Assembly: GCA_027576995.1 (NCBI GenBank)
Contig: JANBQC010000642.1
Location: 2,288 to 15,421 of the forward strand
Source of the DNA: Dimargaris cristalligena
Taxonomy: Eukaryota > Kickxellomycota > Dimargaritomycetes > Dimargaritales > Dimargaritaceae
DNA: 13,134 nt
Reading direction: 5' to 3'
A model generated the notes under the pieces. That model worked only from the letters and a program-made list of their open reading frames with translations. It did not search any database and was not told where the DNA came from. Made by a program: the position numbers and the translations under genes. Position 1 is the first letter of the stretch; each line of letters opens with the position of its first letter. Below are positions 9,154 through 13,134 of the stretch, one piece after another.

Positions 9154-10683
9154 ATGTCCTCGCCAGACCCAACGGACCCGATCCCCAGCTCACCTGTGGT
9201 TAAATTCGCCGTATTTGGTACCGTAACTGGGGTTGCCGTTCTTTACGTGGTCATCACCACGGCCCTGTTTTACTGGCGGGGTCAGCATATTCGGGATATC
9301 CAGCAACGCTCCATGCGACTAACTATGGTGCAGAGCTTTACTATTCTTACTCAGGTCATCCTCAGCGGCCTAGGTAGCATGTTGAACGAAAACGTGTATC
9401 CGTGTTTCCTTTTACTCTGGGGCATGAACTTCGGGTGCCTGTTGCTCACGTTTACCGCGTCAGCCCGGGCGATTCGCCTTATATCCACTACCAACGCGAA
9501 CCAGGCCCGAATCCAGCACCAGTTGCCCCCTAAGGCTCCACCCGCGGACGACCCCCTGCGCTGGTTTCGGGTTCATTACCAGACTCTCATCAGCGAAAAA
9601 TACCTACTGGCCTATTTACTGGTATTATGTATATTTACGGCTGTGTATGACCTTTTGGTTAATATCTACTACGACATGTTTTCGCTGCGCCCATTGGGGC
9701 GGGACTGTAAGCTGGCATGGCCCTACTACCCCATGTTGGCGTGGGTAGCTATCCACATACTGATAATCTTCCCCCTGGTAATTCGGCGGCTTTGGAAAAT
9801 CAATGACGCCTACGGAATCCGTACTGACCTTATTGTGTGCTGCTGTGCGTCCACCATTGGTGAACTGATGTTTTTGGTTTGGCAGCTATTCTTTCGGCAT
9901 TACCGCAATGTAGTCAGTTCCCTTGCCTGGTTTCTTCTCGCTATGCTGGTAATCCACACTTCGTCAGTGACCTTGCCCGTGTTCCGGGTTCTTTATCACC
10001 CCTACCGTCCGCTGACTCATACGACCAGTTCCGACAAAACCCCTAATGATTTAACCTGGCGCTCCCCGAACTTCAACGAATTCGCTCGCTCCCTGAACCA
10101 GCCCGCCACCCTACACCATTTCAAGGACATGGCTGTACGGTGTCTTTGCGTCGAAGCAGTTATATTCCTGGAGGAGTACCGGGAGCTCATGGATCAGCTA
10201 GCGAGCACCGAGAGTTCTGAGCTCAATCCAATTCTAACTCACCGCCTTATTTCGGGCGATGATAGTGCACTTCACCTTCCTAGCTTAGCCTCTGTGGATA
10301 CGTATGACCAGGCGTATCCCCTCACGACTGCGCTGTCCGAGTCAATCTTATACCCTACGTCGGAATATGGACTGGCCACTTCCGACCTCCTTGAAAGTAC
10401 GTCTGAACTGTATGCCGGCGAGAAGCCCACCAAGTTCAAGTTTCTCCAACCCACCGGGTTTTCGGTTCGCAGCAATCCCTCAGCAGTATTGGCGTTCAAT
10501 ATGTTCCCTCAGCGATTTTTCTTACCCGGGTCCGAGCTCTTAACCCAGGTCAAGATCGCATCCGTTGGTATCATCCAGGATTCAATTTCCCATGGGCGAT
10601 ACCACCAAGACATGTTCGAGTCGGCCCACACCGATGTGGTTGATTTCCTGTATCATAACGTGTATCTACGTCTACATGGTTAG
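9154..10683 (+). CDS. Seven-transmembrane protein with C-terminal RGS domain (509 aa)
   Basis: Probable G-protein regulator: a receptor-like 7TM bundle fused to an RGS domain, which speeds GTP hydrolysis on G-alpha. Such fusions are known in fungi (GprK class) and plants (AtRGS1). A short N-terminus (1-15) without an obvious signal peptide precedes hydrophobic segments near 16-41, 57-77, 81-103, 149-172, 187-211, 224-246 and 253-278. YPCFLLLWG followed by ARAIRL (82-90, 104-109) resembles the third-segment region of that class as I recall it. The RGS part has an N-terminal half (about 307-348, FNEFARSL through FLEEYREL) and a C-terminal half (about 453-508, starting near FFLPGSELL), separated by about 100 polar, Ser/Thr-rich residues with no recognised fold; typical RGS domains are about 120 residues in all. 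ATG 9154 has A at -3 and is the first ATG after an in-frame stop at 9082-9084. No intron is needed. Ligand and G-alpha partner are unknown. Confidence 0.87.
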   Translation: MSSPDPTDPIPSSPVVKFAVFGTVTGVAVLYVVITTALFYWRGQHIRDIQQRSMRLTMVQSFTILTQVILSGLGSMLNENVYPCFLLLWGMNFGCLLLTFTASARAIRLISTTNANQARIQHQLPPKAPPADDPLRWFRVHYQTLISEKYLLAYLLVLCIFTAVYDLLVNIYYDMFSLRPLGRDCKLAWPYYPMLAWVAIHILIIFPLVIRRLWKINDAYGIRTDLIVCCCASTIGELMFLVWQLFFRHYRNVVSSLAWFLLAMLVIHTSSVTLPVFRVLYHPYRPLTHTTSSDKTPNDLTWRSPNFNEFARSLNQPATLHHFKDMAVRCLCVEAVIFLEEYRELMDQLASTESSELNPILTHRLISGDDSALHLPSLASVDTYDQAYPLTTALSESILYPTSEYGLATSDLLESTSELYAGEKPTKFKFLQPTGFSVRSNPSAVLAFNMFPQRFFLPGSELLTQVKIASVGIIQDSISHGRYHQDMFESAHTDVVDFLYHNVYLRLHG

Positions 10684-11138
10684 CGTGTTGGAATGTAATA
10701 GAAGGTCGACTACCATATGTCCGATTATGTCTATGAATACTGATACATACCTTAATTTACTCTTTCACTTGGCACTGACCCCACCACCGTTCCCAAAAAC
10801 TAATAATATAATGTAAATACTACTTCCAACCATACGCAGATTGCTGCTGGACCCAGCGTAATCCTGGATGTGCCGCTACACCTTTATTTATTAGTACAGG
10901 TTAAGATTTGATGGACCAGCCCCGGGATACCCAACCCTGTTAATTTTATTCCTTTGATCAAATACCGATTGGTCGCCAATGTAAAATACCCTTTCATCGT
11001 TTCATGATCAGTACCTCATGGAATACAACCACAATACAGTATAGCCAACGGCCGTCAATATTGAATTACCCACTATGCTTATGCACACAGCTATAAGCGT
11101 ACACTGTTGGGGTGCATATGGGTGAAGTTCAGCTTAGC

Positions 11139-11146
11139 TATATAAG
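11139..11146 (+). promoter_or_regulatory. Orphan TATA-like element
   Basis: TATATAAG matches a TATA box, but no substantial reading frame follows on this strand. It may be chance in AT-rich DNA. Confidence 0.2.
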
Positions 11147-11490
11147 AATTTAACTGATATGTGTATGGGAAAATCGGTGGGATGTTTATTTTCAACCAGT
11201 AGTATTTGCCTCATCAAACGGATTTTTCGCTATACAGCCTTGCTGAACTACTCCCATATGCTGTTTGTTTAGTAGCACTGCGGCGTAACATCTGTTAATC
11301 CCTCATTTTAGTGGCCTCTTTGATTGTTTAAAGCTGTTTAACACGGGTAGATATCACCCTCTAAATGACAAGTGTAGCCTAGCCCCAAGGGCAGGATTGT
11401 CCTATGACGGGGTGGGGGATTGGCTAGCCAGTCGGGGCCAAAAATATGTTCTACATGGGCTACTCTAGTCCTATTATTCAGGCACCGCTA

Positions 11491-11510
11491 CCCCAAGTAA
11501 AGGGTTGGGG
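11491..11510. repeat. Inverted repeat CCCCAA / TTGGGG
   Basis: Six-base arms at 11491-11496 and 11505-11510 around an eight-base loop. It could fold as a small hairpin. No adjacent gene is visible. Confidence 0.6.
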
Positions 11511-11971
11511 ATACACAGGCTAGGGAGCAGAATTACTTCATCAACTATAGCTCGTTATTTTCCCAGATCAACTGTTTAGTGCCAATGCCCAGTGGCATCG
11601 AGGTCAATGATGTGTAGCGTGGGGCTCATGTCAACACCGGGGAGTGCCCTAGTAACACTAACCAGGTATATGGGGCACTGTATGGGCTACACTCCAATCC
11701 ACTTCTGAACCGACTTTTTACCCAGTGATCAAGCGGAAAGGCGAGTTAGACAAACCGCGAACCATGCCATAATAGAAACTGGAATACTAGCTCGTAAGAA
11801 GTTTGCTATCAAAAGATATATATGTTTGCCAATTAGCCCATCGGGTTATAGGGTAGATTCCGGTGATGACGGGTCTGGTTTCAATGGTGGAAAGAAGCAG
11901 TAATGAGCCGGTTAGCCCAGCGGGTTCATGTACCCAGTATGGATAATGATCATACTATCGTTTCATCTAGG

Positions 11972-11997
11972 ACTGGTTCATTTCACTGATGAACAGT
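11972..11997. repeat. Imperfect hairpin ACTGGTTCAT / ATGAACAGT
   Basis: The left arm (11972-11981) pairs with the right arm (11989-11997) over nine base pairs with a single bulged base and a seven-base loop. It is the best-formed hairpin of the downstream gene-free region and is followed closely by a second palindrome. Confidence 0.7.
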
Positions 11998-12002
11998 GGC
12001 AA

Positions 12003-12014
12003 TTCTTTAAAGAA
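12003..12014. repeat. 12-base perfect palindrome TTCTTTAAAGAA
   Basis: Self-complementary over all twelve bases, six bases after the preceding hairpin. It could be a dimer-type binding site or chance. Confidence 0.7.
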
Positions 12015-12530
12015 CTGGAGCTACCCAGTCTCGTCGACCTACTAAGGCCCAAGAACTGAGTCAGTCAGTGTGTCTACTGAAGTTCTGTATCGGGTAGTCG
12101 GTTAGTCACTTGTGGAGAATCACGAACGTATATCACTGTACTGGATAGCTGGCTACATACAGGTAAGTGAGTGCACCGTTGAATATTGGGTGTAGATTTA
12201 TTGCCATGGGCATTGTCACTTCCACTAATCTACAACATAACTAGCCAGGTCTAGCGAGGTTCAATACACTGTTGACGTCAATGACTAGCCCCTCTTTTAC
12301 TACGCCTGTATTAAATAAATATACCAGGCCTGATTAATACGAAGAGTGTTGGCTCAGGTACCTCCATTAGGCGTAGTATTTGGGAAGATCTAGGCTGAGA
12401 GAGCCCTTCGAAGCCTATCCGCCGGTGGGGCGAGCTCTACTGCCATATGTAAGATATACGCTCATTAGTAGTCGAGGTAGGCTTTATCCTTTAGTTGGTA
12501 AATGGTTTCTTTCAGAAGTTATTGGGTGGT

Positions 12531-12554
12531 TTTTTTTTATTTTAATAAAAAAAA
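12531..12554. repeat. AT-only inverted repeat with T8 and A8 arms
   Basis: Left arm is eight T then ATT (12531-12541), a two-T turn, then AAT and eight A (12544-12554). It may be a terminator-like or replication-prone element; similar in kind to the T8A8 palindrome at the left end of the window. Confidence 0.7.
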
Positions 12555-12771
12555 TAACTCTGGCCAAAATTACATTGCTCTAGAAGACACATATGCTATA
12601 TGCCACAGCAAGTGCATCAAACGTAGAAGCCAAAGGCTTACAATTGTTTCAAAGGCTAGTCTCCGCACATCCTACCATTTCCTAAAGCCGTCGGTAAATC
12701 AAGAGGTATATTAGGGGTTTTTTAGCAGCATTTACCCTAATCCATATACATTGATGACAGTCCTGTGAAGC

Positions 12772-12802
12772 GGATTGGCCTTTGTAAGTCTTTAGCCAAT
12801 CC
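12772..12802. repeat. Inverted repeat GGATTGGC / GCCAATCC
   Basis: Perfect eight-base arms at 12772-12779 and 12795-12802 around a 15-base spacer. Each arm contains the CCAAT core, in opposite orientations, so it may be a paired CCAAT-box site or an RNA hairpin. Confidence 0.75.
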
Positions 12803-12924
12803 AATCTAAATTTGGGATGTGAAATATTGAGGTCGTATTCACTTCACTTTCTAGTTCTTGTAGGCGGACGTTTCTTATCAGAAGGTCCTACTCCCGTCAC
12901 TGATTTGCCCCATCGTACACATTA

Positions 12925-12938
12925 AAGATTTTAATCTT
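12925..12938. repeat. Inverted repeat AAGATT-TT-AATCTT
   Basis: Six-base perfect arms around two T. Short and AT-rich; may be chance. Confidence 0.5.
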
Positions 12939-13134
12939 GCATGCCAGAAAAAATAGAGCGTTGGGGGATTAATCCACGAGCACTCACAGACAGGCCCGCA
13001 ATTCTAGCCATTCTCCAAAGCGCCTAATCGGTGGGTTGCGGATGCATCGAGTTTCTTACGGGTGGTTAGTCAGGCTTATACTGATGTATATTTCACAAGA
13101 AAGCTATTGGCTGAGCCTGTAGCGCGATCGACTT

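Larger units (their letters stand above)
10684..13134. other. Gene-free region downstream of the 7TM-RGS gene (about 2.45 kb)
   Basis: No frame longer than about 85 codons is present, and none shows family-like sequence or fungal coding character. The first 150 bases should include the 3' untranslated region of the 7TM-RGS gene; there is an AT-rich stretch near 10800-10820 but no exact AATAAA. The rest holds inverted repeats (listed separately), a TATA-like motif near 11139, and a strong but isolated donor-like CAG/GTAAGTGAG near 12162. Confidence 0.55.

Noticed and set aside
12162..12170. Strong donor-like CAG/GTAAGTGAG
   Set aside because: The upstream open frame is only about 19 codons and no matching coding exon follows.
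12380..12714. Two overlapping 67-70-codon frames
   Set aside because: They include the T/A inverted repeat (Phe and Lys runs) and have no recognisable sequence.
1..13134. CRISPR array, insertion sequence, rRNA, snRNA or bacterial operon
   Set aside because: No regularly spaced repeats, transposase motifs or known RNA signatures were seen, and splice signals point to a eukaryote.

Overview
The window looks like nuclear DNA from a fungus, probably an early-diverging (non-Dikarya) lineage. The evidence is spliceosomal introns with GTAAGT-type donors and TAG/CAG acceptors, long AT-richer gene-free stretches around GC-richer coding sequence, no bacterial-type operons or ribosome binding sites, and two genes with typical fungal counterparts. 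The introns (about 190-290 bases) are longer than usual for ascomycetes. The lineage cannot be fixed from the sequence alone.

Layout, left to right, with both genes on the + strand. (1) 1-1499: no supported gene; simple repeats, palindromes and a long pyrimidine-rich tract, probably the promoter and leader of the first gene. (2) 1500-6728: an eight-exon gene which, once spliced by eye, encodes a full-length 1213-residue exportin-5/Msn5-type nuclear export receptor; a candidate AATAAA lies about 105 bases past the stop. (3) 6729-9153: about 2.4 kb with no supported gene, but with orphan TATA-like boxes and a few doubtful tiny ORFs. (4) 9154-10683: an intronless 509-residue membrane protein with seven predicted transmembrane segments followed by an RGS domain, the latter split by an insert of about 100 residues. 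(5) 10684-13134: about 2.45 kb with no supported gene, holding several inverted repeats.

The two genes are not an operon: about 2.4 kb separates them. The exportin should act at the nuclear pore with Ran-GTP; the 7TM-RGS protein should sit in a membrane and speed GTP hydrolysis by a G-alpha subunit. In budding yeast Msn5 exports phosphoproteins that include pheromone-pathway components, so a loose signalling link can be imagined, but nothing here shows one. I found no RNA gene, CRISPR array, transposase or other clearly new system. The most unusual items are the split RGS domain, the run of phase-0 introns in the exportin gene, and the hairpin-bearing gene-free flanks.
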